The notes under the pieces: generated by a model
What the model was told of the DNA's origin: nothing
The model's input: only the letters and a program-made list of their open reading frames with translations
Databases searched by the model: none
Position numbers and translations under genes: made by a program
Shown: positions 23,526 to 35,586 of the stretch, one piece after another
How positions within the stretch are numbered: position 1 is the stretch's first letter
Layout of the letters: the number at the start of each line of letters is the position of its first letter
NCBI GenBank assembly: GCA_003996215.1
Contig: QJPP01000311.1
Span: 620,001 to 684,000, forward strand
From: Jaltomata sinuosa
Taxonomy: Eukaryota; Streptophyta; Magnoliopsida; Solanales; Solanaceae
Direction of reading: 5' to 3'
DNA: 64,000 nucleotides

Positions 23526-23830
23526 GCTACTGATAGGATATAGCGATGCCTTTTAGTTGTATTTCTTATCCTTTTTGAATTTTTTTTTGAAACTATATTC
23601 AGGTTAATGTAAATTTTCAGTTTGAACTGCATATGTTAAATGATGAAATAAGGTTTATTTTATCTATTCATACTTGTAATTTGTATATTTTGCTAATTTT
23701 TCAGTTAAAATCTGATCTTATCTTCATGAGCCAAAATACGTTAGCAAGATGCACAAAAAATTATAAGTTTTTTTTAAAAAAATACAAGTACATTTTAATG
23801 TTCTGTTTTACTATATCAATTAGTTTCTGT
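23526..23830 (+). other. 3' flank of Ulp1-like pseudogene
   Basis: AT-rich sequence after the stop codon. It holds a possible downstream region with T-runs, and no gene or RNA is seen. Confidence 0.5.
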
Positions 23831-24450
23831 ATATGATATCAACCACAATTTTAAATACATTTACTTACTATAGTTATGCAAATACATATATATTAAATTA
23901 GTCTAGAACTATAAATACAAATACATTTATTTACAATTTTTATTGATCTTAAATGTTAATACAAATACATTCTATTTAATCTCTCATTATAGTTGCATTT
24001 GAACTCAAAACAAACTACAAATACAAATACATTTATTTAGTATAGAACTATAAATATAAATACATTTTCTATTTTTACAGTTTTCATTGATCTTAAATGT
24101 AAATACAAATACATTCTATTTAGTCTATCACTATAGTTGTATTTGAACTCAAAATCAACTACAAATACAAATATATTTATTTAGTATATGACCTATAAAT
24201 ACAAATACATTACAGTTTTCATTGATCCTAAATGTAAATATAAATACATTCTATTTAATCTCTCATTATAGTTGTATTTGAACTCAAAACAAACTACAAA
24301 TACAAATACATTTATTTAGTATAGAACTATAAATATAAATACATTTTTCATTTTTACAATTTTTATTGATCTTAAATGTAAATACAAATACATTCTATTT
24401 AGTCTATCACTATGGTTGTATTTGAACTCAAAATTAACTACAAACGAAAT
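23831..24450. repeat. Tandem repeat of about 140 bp in the MULE spacer
   Basis: The anchor phrase 'gttgtatttgaactcaaaa' recurs with starts near 23991, 24135, 24270 and 24414, giving spacings of 144, 135 and 144 bp. Each unit contains 'aaatacaaatacatt' motifs. The array separates the convergent protease and transposase genes. Confidence 0.88.
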
Positions 24451-24774
24451 CGTCTTTTTACCTACGAAAGTTAAATCAAAAAACACTTAAAATACATGTC
24501 AAACATTCCTACTAAATAGCTATACAAAGATAAATACATTAATACATGCTTATTAAGCAAACCAAAACATGCTTATTAAGTAGATCAGGCTTGTTTTTGC
24601 GACACAGACTTGCAGAAAATACAAATTGGTTCATGAACATACCAACATAACATAGAATCTAAAAGATAGAATGTAAAACATAGAATGTATCCAAATTGAC
24701 AGAATGTATAACATGAACATAATAACACAAAGTCCATCTATTCAGCCCGAGGTCCATTCCTTCATGAACGCTTA
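24451..24774. other. Downstream region of MULE transposase
   Basis: AT-rich sequence between the tandem array and the transposase stop codon. No coding signal is seen. Confidence 0.5.
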
Positions 24775-27231
24775 TTATCCTTTAAACCCGCAGATACTAC
24801 ACGAATTTATGCTTTTCTTTACATATAATTCTTTTCCTATTTTTTCACGGTCCTTTTTTGGAGGTCGTCCAGGAGGTTTCTTGAATATTGGAGGTAGAAC
24901 AATTTCTTGATGTACATCTTCAGGTATTATCCAGTCGTCTTTGTCTGGTAAAGGATGTATTGGTACATCGTATGTCATCAACATTGTCTTAGGCTTGTAT
25001 AAGTCTAAGCAATATTTATCTGGCTCAAAAACCTTCTTCTTCAATATAGCCCAAGCATGTGCACAAGGTATTCCATCCATCTGAAACCTCACACATGTAC
25101 AAGTTTATTCTTAAGGCAAACTATGAAATGCCTATCTCCATCATGTACTATATGAACATAATTGATGGATGATACAACCTGCATTATTCACAAACAAGTA
25201 CTCAAAAAAATACATATTTTACACATTAAGAGATAAGAGTAAAAGTCAAATATATATATACATATATATCAGTTCATTCATGTATAAGAAAGAAGTAAAA
25301 ATGAAACTTACCGTTATAAGTGTGCTTTTTTCCTCATTTTCTTTAAGAATGAGTTAAAATTTATCCGCCAATTGTGTGAATGTGTATGTTGCTTCTTGTC
25401 GGCGTTCACAATTCTATCTGAAAAATATCAACCTAACTTGCTCTAGAAAATCATATATGGGCAGCTCTCTTGCATGTAGAACTGCAGCATTTATAGATTC
25501 CGCTGATTTGATGTCATGCCCAGGCCCCTATCGACGGACGCATACAACCTGCTCTATTTTTCGTACCCTGCCAATTGCAAATACTCCTTTACTCGAATAT
25601 CAACACTCTCAACCCTTTCCATCAGTTTGTCAAATTCAGCCTTCGTATATGATTTGGCCATCGTATAAAATACTTCAGATAATGCCTCATGAGACTTTCT
25701 GTATCTTTTTTGCACATTATTTTAAATATGGCACATGCATGCGAAATAGTGTACTCTTCCAGTAAACACTCGAGTAACAGTTTTTATGATGCTCTTATTT
25801 CTATCCAACACAACACACATATTCTCTTGTTCGTCGTATGCTTCTTTCAATTGTGTAAAGAATCAAGTCCACGAGGCATCATTCTCTGAGTCAATAATGC
25901 CATATGCCAGTGAAAAAATATGACCTGCAGATTCAAATACATATATTAACAAAATTGTATATGACATAAATTATACACTTTATACACAATTTTTGTAACC
26001 TGCTGCATCCATAGTGCTAGCTAACACAAATGTACTATTGTATGTTCCCCTTAGATGGCTCCCATCAATCACCACAATCGGTCTACAATGTTCAAAGCCC
26101 TTAATGAAAGCATTAAGCGCTACAAACAGATACAAGAATTCATTTTCAAAAGTTTTTTTCATTTTTATGTGCGATCCAGAATAAGTTGTGTCCAACATAT
26201 ATAAGTAGCCTGGTAACTTGTTGTACGATGCAACAGGTTTCCCCCGTAGTGACTCCAAAGCTTTTTTCTTAGCCCTCCAACGCAACATGTATGTCAAATC
26301 TAAATCGAGTGTATATTTCATGTCATTTCGGATATCAGTTGGAGTGTATTTCCTTTTGTGATTCTTGAAGTTTGGTTTGACAATGCCCCCAACCAATTTA
26401 TTTGTTGCATGTCGCTGACCATAAATTCTATTTTTCAAGGGACAAGTATGTTCCGGCCTAAATTTTTTTATTCTGAATATTTTTGATTTGTTAATATCAG
26501 AAGCTTTCAACAAAAAATTACACTACCCCGATACAGATGTTAGTGTATAACTGCATCACAAATACAATATACATCACTCTCATATAACACCAATTATATA
26601 TAGTTAAAAGATTTTTAAGAAGAAAACTCTTACCAAGTTTTGCTTGACCTGTCCGCATATAACTGAAACCTTTTCCTAATTGCATATTCTTCCATCACCA
26701 TCTTTAAAATTTTTTGCTCATGTAGACTTGATCTTTCGCAACTTCTTTTTGACTAAGATCTGAAATAATGAACCGATTCATCGTCGAATGAACTAGAGCT
26801 ACAGGATCCACATCATCTGCAATTACCATGTTTTTATAAGCAGATGTATTTATCCCTTCCAAGCAATTCAATTCAGAACTTTTACCATTTACAGACGATG
26901 AATTTGTTAAATTGATTTCATTATTCTCTTCGAACAAACTAACACACAGTGGCATGTCTCTCATCTCCTTAAATTCCTTCTTTTGCATAACATATACCTT
27001 CACCCTCATATCATTGTGTATTTCAACAGGATTTGGGTCACCAACGATTTTGTATTCAATTTTCATACGTTTGACTCTCAAATCCACCCCAATTTGAGTT
27101 ACAACTAGATCACATAACTCACTGTATGATGCGTACGTGCTTAAAGCAATTGCATCAATAATATATCCATCATATAAGTTCTCATCAGTCCACCTACCAA
27201 AATGCTTGACAAAAACAGGGATGCTGGTCAT
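24775..27231 (-). pseudogene. MuDR-type MULE transposase, decayed, with introns
   Basis: The ATG at 27231 opens an N-terminal segment of the PB1/ubiquitin-like type seen in MuDR proteins (FVKHFGRWTDENLYDGYIID). A 1-base slip in an A-run near 26705 precedes KMVMEEYAIRKRFQ and a probable donor near 26633. The next part (26513-26000) carries the DNA-binding region (FRPEHTCPLKNRIYGQRHAT) and then VVIDGSHLRG, holding the first catalytic Asp. A 75-bp intron at 25925-25999 fits exactly (AAG rejoined to GHIFSLAYG). After it come GIIDSENDASWT, with the second Asp, and FFTQLKEAYDEQE, with a TGA where a Trp is expected. A second stop falls in CMCHI*NNVQKRYRKSHEAL. The C terminus (24775-25092) has a SWIM zinc finger ending (MDGIPCAHAWAIL) and an AT-hook-like PPGRPPKKDR. 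It would cut and join element ends; this copy is dead. Confidence 0.85.
25925..25999 (-). other. Intron in MULE transposase pseudogene (75 bp)
   Basis: On the - strand GCAGCAG|GTTACA opens at 25999 and TCTGCAG|GTCATATT closes at 25925. Removal makes the DAAGHIFSLAYG reading continuous across the border. Confidence 0.8.
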
Positions 27232-28292
27232 TTTTATATCCGGACAAAAACACTATCACTTATACAAAAATACAAAAATAACGAATTGAATTCAAAAAAA
27301 AAACTGAACAAAATATAAGGCATTAATCCATTTGTATTTGTAGAGTACAAATACAAAATATAATTTATACATACATATGTATTCATATCTCTGTATATAC
27401 ATATATGAATTCAACAACTAAAATATGTTTGAATTGAAGTACACAAACTACATATACAAACCACAAATATATTCATATCTTCATATATACACATATACAA
27501 ATATTTTTTTCCTAAATCATACATGTATTTAATGATTTAATCGTCAATAACTTAAAATTGAGATTACACAGTACACAACATATGTATTTCAACATAAATA
27601 TATTTTGAATCTAACAAAGAGTTTTACTTTCGATTGTATTTTTCTCAATCAGAAATGTATTTGATATTGTCATAACCACAAATATACCTATAACAGTCCA
27701 ATTGACAACACCAGACCAGACTATGTGTTTTTCACAGCTAAATACATATGTATTAGGCGATACTAAGTGTGATTCATATTTATTCATTCGTTTTACTATT
27801 CCACCATTGTCAATCGATTTTAAGTTTTTTAAGCTACATACCTGATTTAGTTGAATGATAACGATACAGACCTGAAGGAGTAAAAAAATACCGTAATATA
27901 TATTGAAAGTCTTTCTCGATTTTGTATTTCAATGATGAAGCTCGAAATCTACAATTTGATGGAGGATTTCAAAATTCAGATTCAAATTGAGCAATTTGTT
28001 GAATTGTTTTCCTTCAATTTTTCTTTAGGAATGGAATCTACAGAATGCAATACATGCCCGTGATTTATGGAATCGATTAAAATTAGTGAAGATTTTTTCC
28101 TTTTTAAATGGTAACTGTCACCTAAAATAACTCTTCCACCTTAATATGTATTTGTATTTGGCTAATTAGTTCCTACCGTTAAATACAATAAAAATAGTAA
28201 TATTTTGCCATTTAAATTGCTGTCTCCTATAATTTCAAAAGGGCTGCTATGTCCTCCTTAATTATGGGCTCAAGTTTGCTATTTGTGAAATT
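27232..28292. other. MULE subterminal region
   Basis: About 1 kb upstream of the transposase start, AT-rich and peppered with 'gtatttgtattt' and 'aaatacaaata' motifs. It probably holds the transposase promoter and the element end. Nothing coding is seen. Confidence 0.5.
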
Positions 28293-29457
28293 TTCTCATA
28301 TTTAAATAGTGTAGTGAGAACAATTCTATATTCCTAGATTGGAAGAAGGTGTAGTCTCATGGATGAAAATAAATGTGCTATATTATTAAAAAAATGTGGA
28401 AAAGAATATTCTTTGAAAAATTGGAAAAGAAAATATCACTTTCTGATTTAATAATTGATCTCTTCTTAGACCTTTTCACATAAATTAATCTGCCTGAGGA
28501 AATGATTTTTGGTTATATCAAGTTAAATGAAATGTTCAAAGATGAATAATGAAATTGATGAGTGTTGCAGCCTGCTGAGACGAATATGACGATGAGATGT
28601 GTTGGAGGATCGGAAGGACACAATCAATATGACATTCTACTTGTAGAACTTATTTTTCATACCTTTCACTAAAAAAGTTATTTTCTTATTTTTTAAAAAT
28701 TTGTTTTCCTAGAAAAATATTTTTCAAAAACTATTTTGATCAAAAAAACTTAAAAATATTTTTTAAAATATATTTATTCTCCGTACCTACTGAACACAAC
28801 ACGTCTTGCGTTGAGATGAAATCATTGAAGTCATGATCATTTCTGAAACTAATAAATGGGTTGATCATTTGATCCAATCTTCGGTATTGTTATAATGGCT
28901 AGCTATAAATATGATTATATACATATTCATATCTTGTTTTCTTGCAAAATGTGCAAGTGCTTTCTGTTTTTGTTACATTTTTCAGTGAAAAAAGTCTGTT
29001 ATATAGTACGGCAGTAAAATCAAATAAAATGTATAATTTTAAAAATATTTAAATAATAACTTTACTGAAACTGAAATTCATTGAAAGAAAGATTTCACCA
29101 AAGTATATCCATTTTATCGGAGGTAGTACCTAAAGCTCATTTCATCGGAGGTAGTACCTAAAGCTGAAGCTACATGCTCTTTTATCAAATAGTACATATG
29201 GATGATATATATAAATCACGTATAAAACACTAGATAATTTAGGGTTCATGCACGAACCCGATAAACCTAATTACAAGGAGAATTTATAAGTTTCTACTAA
29301 TAAAGGTTATGGTGGTGTGATAAATATTCTTTTATTTTTAACCAGAGATCTCGAATTCAAGTCCTCCTTAGTACAAAATCGCTTTTATCATGGAGCAATT
29401 TATCCTCAATGTGGGACTTTCCGCCCCATATGTCAAGGTACCATTTTGATCATTTCT
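28293..29457. other. Intergenic AT-rich DNA, no gene seen
   Basis: No coding frame or RNA gene could be supported. The only structured item is an imperfect tandem pair around 29114-29172, built on 'atcggaggtagtacctaaag'. Confidence 0.5.
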
Positions 29458-30134
29458 AATAGAGAAAATGCATAAGGTACCCCTTAAAGTTGGCCGTGAT
29501 TTGGAAGTAAACACCTAAACTTCACGGGGGTCCTATCACCCCCCTATTCTTGTTCAAAATGATATAAATATCACCTTTTGTGGCCACCACCACTTTTAAA
29601 AAGTGAATGTATTGTTGGGATCAAAATCGAGAGGGCGTCATGCGGAAGCTGTTAATTGCAAATCATCAAGGCGATAATACAGACGACACATAAAACTATA
29701 CTAAAAAAGCATATTATTGATAGGTTTGGTCAAGTGACCTACATATTATGAAAACTAATATTAAAAATATAAAAGTTGTTGAGAGAAAATCTTCCCCTAA
29801 ACAAAACTCTCTAAACGACTACATTGTGGATGCTATTGTGTTCTGTTTGAGAAGAACATGTCTTGTATTTATAGAATTACAAGACTTCTCTTCTAAGAAA
29901 AATGATAGATATTGTAGAGTTCTTGTTCACCAAAAAAAATCTTTTTCCGTCAAGAAAACCTTTTTGAATTAGAACACAATTGTGTAGAATCCAAATAGGG
30001 TAGGAAATTCAGGGCAAACCCTAACAAATTTACCCTTGACCTGAATTTTCTGGTAAAATAATCTTGATCTTCCTTCTTCACACAATCTTCATATATCACT
30101 GCTGCTTACCATGATTAAAATTTGATATGGGTTA

Positions 30135-30366
30135 AAAATGGAGCCCTGTGCATTAAACTAAGCACGGGTTAATAATATTGAAGCCCTGTGTTAAAAGTGA
30201 GCAGGGTTGAAAATTGAAGCCTTGTGCATTAAAAGTAAGCACAGGTTAAAAGTGGAGCTCATGCGTTAAAAGTATATATGCATGAGTTGAAAGGAGCCCA
30301 AGCGTTAAAAGTTAGCAAGGGTTGAAAATTGGAGCCCATGCGTTAAAGTAAGCATGAGTTGAAAAT
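30135..30366. repeat. Tandem repeat inside the TRIM interior
   Basis: Five to six degenerate units of about 40 bp, with the core 'gcccatgcgttaaa' followed by 'agtaagcatgagttgaaa'. Within units the CATGC and GCATG ends face each other, so each unit could fold back. Confidence 0.75.
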
Positions 30367-30598
30367 TAATTTTGATTTTTAAAGATGGATCAGCAGCAGG
30401 ATTGTTGAAATATGATTGATTTTTTTTCTCTCTCCACACGTAGTACTTCAGACTATTTTCTTTTTGTTTTTTGACAAAAACCTTCATTATCATCAAATTG
30501 GTTGCAACGTGATTTGAACCCTCCTTGAACCTATTTTCAATCTCCATGAACTATTGGATCATTGGCTCATTGAATCGTTGAATCCATTGGATCGTCCA

Positions 30599-30612
30599 GC
30601 TCTGATACCACT
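30599..30612 (-). other. Primer binding site of TRIM
   Basis: The - strand reads AGTGGTATCAGAGC immediately after the 5' LTR. TGGTATCAGAGC is the usual initiator-Met PBS of plant LTR retrotransposons. Confidence 0.85.
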
Positions 30613-31907
30613 TGTTGGGATCAAAATCGAGAGGGCGTCATGCAGAAGCTGTTAATTGCAAATCATCAAGGCGACAAATCAGACGACACATAAAACTATA
30701 CTAAAAAAATATATTATTGATAGGTTTGGTCAAGTGACCTACATATTATGAAAACTAATATTAAAAATATAAAAGCTGTTGAGAGAAAATCTCCTCCTAA
30801 ACAAAACTCTCTAAACAACTACATTGTGGATGCTATTGTGTTCTGTTTGAGAATAACATGTCTTCTATTTATAGAATTACAAGACTTCTCTTCCAAGAAA
30901 AAGGATAGATATTGTAGAGTTCTTGTTCACCAAGAAAACTTTTTTCCGTCAAGAAAACCTTTTTGAATTAGAACACAATTGTGTAGAATCCAAATAAGGT
31001 AGGAAATTCAGGGCAAACCTAACATGTATTACACGCACCAATCAGATTATGCCATGTCATTTCCTTTTATATTTTAATTTACTGTTTTTGTTTATCCTTT
31101 TTTTTCTTTTTCTCCTTTTATTCACTCTTTTCATTTTATATTTTTCTTTTTCTATTCTTTTCTTCAATCCTTCTTCTCCAACAATGTCAATACCACCTTG
31201 ACTGGAAATAAAATCAAACCTTCACTAAATTAAAATCATCAGAAACCATCATCGAATCCATCACAAACCCAGCAAAAATTTAAAATCTGAAAATCTAACT
31301 TATCATCCAATCAAAAATTAAAATTTGTAGATCACCACTAAATCCATCAAATATGAATATTAAAGAGTAAGAAAATAAAAAATTCCATAGAATCAAGCTG
31401 CCATTATAAATATTGAAATTTTTAAAATTTTTAATCTTAAAAATCAAAGAAAAAATTATAGTGCGAAGCCACAGACTCATTTTACATAGTGAGTCTTAGT
31501 TTGTTACTGTAATAGAAAAAGAAAGAAAGAAAAGGAAGAATAAAAGAAAGAAAAAGGGAATGAAGAAGAGAAATTACGGTGAAAGTTGCGGATAGATGTG
31601 ATGGAAAAAGAAGAAAGAGAAAGAAAAAAACCAAGAAATGGAGGGAAAAAGAATTAAAAATAAATAAAGTAATAAAAAAATATTTCTATGGTAAGAGATA
31701 CTGAAAAAAAAATTAAAAATTGAATTCCAACTTATTTCACGCTCTATTGGAGAGTGAAGTACACTCTCCGTGGTATTTAGGGTCATAAGTGGGAATATAA
31801 TCACCTTGAACAAGAATAAGGGGTAATAGGACTCTCATAAAGTTTAGGTGTCTACTTCCAAATCACAACCAACTTTAGAGGGACTTTATGTATTTTCTCT
31901 TATTAAT

Positions 31908-32946
31908 AATAGGACAGTGTACAAAAAGAAAAAGAAAAATTCAAAGCCAAACCACATTCGGATATTTGAATTCAGATGCCCAAACGGGTACCCGCCCGCT
32001 CAACTGTAAGAACTCTCTAATTGCTCTTACCGATTCTCTCTACATTTCCAAATCCGCCGTCTTTTACCGGTCGCACGACGGCGTTCGCAGCCAGCGACTC
32101 TATCTCTATCCGTCCATCCATTACAAATTTACTGGAAATGCAGCCTGTAAGTCCTCAACAATCTCTAAATTCATTCATCATTTTTTCCTTTCCTAAGATA
32201 CATTGTCCTCGTTTTTTTTTTTTTTTTACCTGCAGTGCCTTCCCGTAATGTGGAGAATGTACATGGATTGCTCTCGCTCTGGTTGGTTGATGAGAAATGT
32301 TATCCTCTACTAACCTAATTGTAAAGTTTGTAACTTCTAGAGGATTTTTAATGTTCAAAACTAATAAGAAGTTGACAATACTGTTTCCCAATTAAGTTAT
32401 AACAATGGGCTCTATCTGCTTAAATCATGTCAATGAATCCAAAATGTAAAAGAAAGGATAATTTAAGAACTAAATTTAATGTTACAAGCAGCTATCAATC
32501 AAATTCTTGAAGCAAACACTCAATGATGATTGACAAGGAAATAAATCTGTAGTGGTGTCAAACTGACAATGTGAGAGACATTCTCAAAGGAAGTTTCATC
32601 CTGACTAGTTTCCATTAGGTTTGGTTCGGGAGGGGAGCGCTCATGGAAGAGTGGTTCTGTATAGGTCTTTTCCCCCCTTTTCATCTATTGAATCTGATCT
32701 TCTGTCCAGATTTTCTCAATGACCTCATGATGCCTGACCTGAAATTTAGCTTCACTGCTGACAAACCACAAGATGTAATTAAAAATAGGCACGGATAATA
32801 GAGGAGATCTTTTCTTAAAAATTATCAGGGGTTTGGAGATTGCTGACCAATTTTGCAATTGCTTCTTGCATAGACTACACTTTGAAAAAATGTGCTTACT
32901 GAGTGTATGTATATTTGATCTGTACTAAATATCAAGACTCCTGAAG
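31908..32946 (+). other. 5' flank of NLR pseudogene, with a possible exon-like fragment (about 31970-32150)
   Basis: A GC-richer patch at 31970-32150 stays open and reads TDSLYISKSAVFYRSHDGVR followed by an RLYLYPSIHYKF stretch, ending near a good donor (cagcct|gtaagt, 32148). Composition and donor suggest a first exon or a captured gene fragment, but I do not recognise the protein. A long T-run follows at 32212-32227. The rest to 32946 is AT-rich and shows no gene. Confidence 0.35.
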
Positions 32947-33407
32947 ATGGTTGATGCCTTTATATCATTTGCAGTTCAAAAACTTGGGGATTTCCTCATA
33001 CATGAAGTTTCCCTGCGTTCAAGTCTCAGAGAGGATGTGCAGTGGCTGAGAAATGAGTTGCTCTTCATGCTATCTTTCCTCAAAGATGCAGAAGAAATGC
33101 AAAGCGAAGATCAAAGAGTTCAACAATGGGTATTTGAAATCAACTATGTTGCTAATGAGTAATGACGTTGTCGCTATACTGGAGACTCACAACTTTGAGG
33201 CTGGTGAAGGTGAAGGTGATGGATGTGCTAGTTGTCTGAAGGCTTGCGCTTGCATTTGTAGGAAGGAGACCAAATTCTACAAAGTCGGAAAGGAGATCCA
33301 ATCACTCAAGCAACGAATTATGGATATCTCTCGCAAATGAGAGACTTATGGTATTAGAAATATCGATAATATTGCAGGAGAAGGACCAAGTAACAGGCCT
33401 AACAATC
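32947..33407 (+). pseudogene. CC-NB-LRR resistance gene, coiled-coil domain, broken
   Basis: From the ATG at 32947 the product starts MVDAFISFAVQKLGDFLIHE and reads DVQWLRNELLFMLSFLKDAE, a typical N-terminal Rx-type coiled coil of plant intracellular immune receptors. A 7-bp tandem duplication (33153-33159 and 33160-33166, TAATGAG/TAATGAC) creates TAA-TGA stops and a shift. The next frame continues with VVAILETHNFEAGEGEGDG and FYKVGKEIQSLKQRIMDIS. A TGA at 33338-33340 stands where Arg is expected (RKRETYGIRN in relatives). Coding similarity ends with NN at the gypsy insertion (33408). The gene is inactive. It pairs with 38254-38755. Confidence 0.88.
33403..33407. repeat. Target-site duplication CAATC, left copy (gypsy)
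   Basis: CAATC precedes TGTAATGATC at 33408 and is repeated at 38254-38258 after GTGACA. It borders the insertion in the NLR gene. Confidence 0.92.
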
Positions 33408-35582
33408 TGTAATGATCGGGTCCGTCGTTACGGGTAGTCCAATCGTGCCAAGTTTTAGAGTTAGAAAACTCCAGGTTTGGGAGTTTGAAATTCTGGGCTA
33501 GGCTAGTCTCGGCCGGTTTTGGAGCGAGGTAGAGTCTAGGGAAATCCGGGTAAGGATTGGTCTATGTATCTTGTTTTGAGCTAGTTTTTCACGTATCCAA
33601 GACATAAAGGAGTCCGGGGGACTTTTCATAATCGAGTTTGGGTAAGTAGAACTCCTGGAATCACGTTTGACGTGAAAGGGTTGTTTTAGGTCGTCGGGGA
33701 AAGCAGGTGTGTTGTAAAATGGCCAAAACTGGGAAATTTCTGGACATTCTGTCCGTGATGAGCGTAACGGTCCGCCGTAGAGACTTCCTCTATAGCAGTG
33801 GAAAATACTGCTTACCCACTTAAGACCGCTATAGTGGAATTCGTCCGCTATAGCAGAGCGGGGACCGCTATAGCGGTCCGACGGATTTTTAATGCAGAAA
33901 CTTCCCCAAAACAGTTCAGTTTTCTACAATTCATTTGGGAGAAGAACTAGTTCAGTTTCAGGCGATTTTCCTCCTTTTTTCCTTCGAATTTCTTTCCTAA
34001 GGTAAGGTTTCTACTCCCCCATCTTTGTACTACATTTCCTATGCGGTAGAATTGCTAGGAGGGAACTTGGGGAAAGGTTGGAATAACCTAGGAATGGTAG
34101 AATCCGGGGAAGGAAGGGGATTCCAAGCATGAATGTTCTTGAGCATAGTTAAAAGTATGTTATTATGATAAGAGGTTGTTAAATTCTCTATTTTTATCCG
34201 TAAAAATGATAGAAGTGGGTGAATTAACGGTGGAAAAGACCGGAAAAAGGGTGGAATGATCATGGATGGCCTGGGGTTTGGGGATTTGGTGTAATCCGGG
34301 TACTGTGCAGGCCTTGTATGTTAATTGTATGTACTTGTGTGTTATTTTAGACCAAGAACGAGAAAGGAATCCGGAACACGGAAAAGCTCGGGTTGAATAG
34401 AGCTTGGATCATTTCGAGGTAAGTGGTGGCTTACGATTTTTGTGAATGTTGTATATCCTTGTACTCATATCTAAGTGATTGTATGAATTACATTGCTTAG
34501 GAAAGTTGTGTGGAATGTCTAGGGTTCCTTCTTTACAGTCTGTGATTTGAACGGTATTTGCTTGTTGGTTTATAAGTTGTTTGTTCATGCATTTGACTGT
34601 GGATTATTGACATTCGGTTGGCTCGGGTACCACGCCTGGTACGGGTATAACAAATGGTTGGCACAGGTACCATGCCTGCTACAGAATATACTAACGGTTG
34701 ACTCGGGTACCACGCCTAGTACGGGTTTACTTTTATTGCATCATTGCATTTTTATTCTTGTGTTGCATTGACTGATATTGGTTCCGTGAGTGGACCAGGC
34801 TGTTTATTGAAATGTGTTATTGGTTTGGTGTCCCTTGAGAGGCCGGGGAAATTCTGTTCAACTGTTGTGTTGGTCTTGGTTTAGGCCGGGTTGATTCAAG
34901 GTACATTCTGTTGTCTAGAGGGGATCCCAGGGTGGGTCCGGGCTAGACGGAAAGGTATAGTTAATGGTATATGGTTGTGGCTTAGAGTTAGGTGGTGGAT
35001 TTCATGCGGAACAGGCTAAGTAGAGACTTGTAGTCTAGGTGTGTCTGTGGCTATTGTTGCATGTTTTCCATACCTTTTACTTGATATTGTTGTACTGCTT
35101 ATACACTGTTTATTTGGAAACTGGCTGATGATCCTACCAGTACACAGTGGTGGTGTACTGATACTGCACTTGCTTTTCTTTTGGTGAGTACAGAAAATCT
35201 TCCAGCGGCTGAGACACGACCTCACCTTTAGCACCGACGATTTCTGACTTTAAGGGTGAGCTGTTTGATCAAGCTACCTTGGCTTATCTTTAGAGTTGCA
35301 GTCCATTTGTCTCGGACTTGAAACTATTTATGTATTTTCTTTTAAGGTTGCATCCCATATTCTAGATATTGGTAGTGATATTTAGTACAACTACTTTCAG
35401 TTTCTAGGAGGGATTTTTTCCGTAGGTTATATATATTAAATCTTTAGTTTTTGCATTATTTAATTGCTAGTTTACTTCTATTGCTGGTTTTAGGTTGTTA
35501 GTCTAGGCAAAGGGTTGAACTCTATTGGTTCGCTCATCCGAGGGTTGAGTGGGTGCCACTCACGACGGTCTGGGTCGTGACA
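33408..35582 (+). repeat. Gypsy 5' LTR (2,175 bp)
   Basis: Bounded by TG and CA and flanked by a target duplication on the left and a PBS on the right. It contains palindromes based on CCGCTATAGCGG (33770-33890) and a short repeated block around GGTACCACGCCTGGTACGGG (34620-34735). The same family is present as a reversed solo LTR at 40507-42912. Confidence 0.9.
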
Positions 35583-35586
35583 AAGA

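Larger units (their letters stand above)
1..28292. mobile_element. MULE carrying a Ulp1-like gene (Kaonashi-like), left end outside the window
   Basis: This unit has a + strand DUF1985/Ulp1 protease pseudogene on the left, a tandem-repeat spacer in the middle, and a - strand MuDR-type transposase on the right. Once the Ogre insertion (3366-22250) is removed, the two genes converge on each other. Plant MULEs that carry Ulp1-like genes are an established class (Kaonashi-type in Arabidopsis, related elements in melon). The right end is placed near 28250-28292, where a stretch reading 'gctatttgtgaaattttc' resembles MULE termini as I remember them from Solanaceae. This is a guess, because the left terminus is not in the window and no target duplication could be checked. 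AT-rich motifs based on 'aaatacaaatacatt' occur across both flanks (60-130, 3000-3260, 23830-24450, 27300-27680), which supports a single element. Confidence 0.6.
29613..31024 (-). mobile_element. TRIM (small non-coding LTR retrotransposon)
   Basis: LTRs of 414 bp (29613-30026) and 412 bp (30613-31024) begin TGTTGGGATC and end CTAACA. The target duplication TGTAT is perfect (29608-29612 and 31025-31029). The + strand just left of the right LTR reads 'gctctgataccact', the complement of an initiator-tRNA-Met type PBS (TGGTATCAGAGC), so the element lies on the - strand. The interior is only 586 bp and codes for nothing. Frames in the LTRs at 29748-29972 and 30748-30966 are paired copies of the same non-coding DNA. 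It must rely on proteins from another element. Confidence 0.92.
29458..31907. mobile_element. TIR element (MULE-like, non-autonomous) hosting a TRIM insertion
   Basis: The left arm (about 29460-29580) and right arm (about 31790-31905) are inverted copies: 'gagaaaatgcataaggtacccc' pairs with a right end reading 'ttatgtattttctc' on +. Shared phrases include 'gatttggaagta(a/g)acacctaaactt' and 'cttgttcaa'. The possible 9-bp target duplication is TTTCTAATA against TTATTAATA (7 of 9). The interior, once the TRIM is removed, is pyrimidine-rich DNA (about 31050-31180), its complement-like purine run (31510-31680) and no long coding frame. Long TIRs and a target duplication near 9 bp suggest a Mutator-type MITE. 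Confidence 0.7.

Noticed and set aside
29748..29972. Paired frames of about 74 codons (also 30748-30966)
   Set aside because: They lie in the two TRIM LTRs and differ only as LTR copies do. The element itself is non-coding and lies on the other strand.
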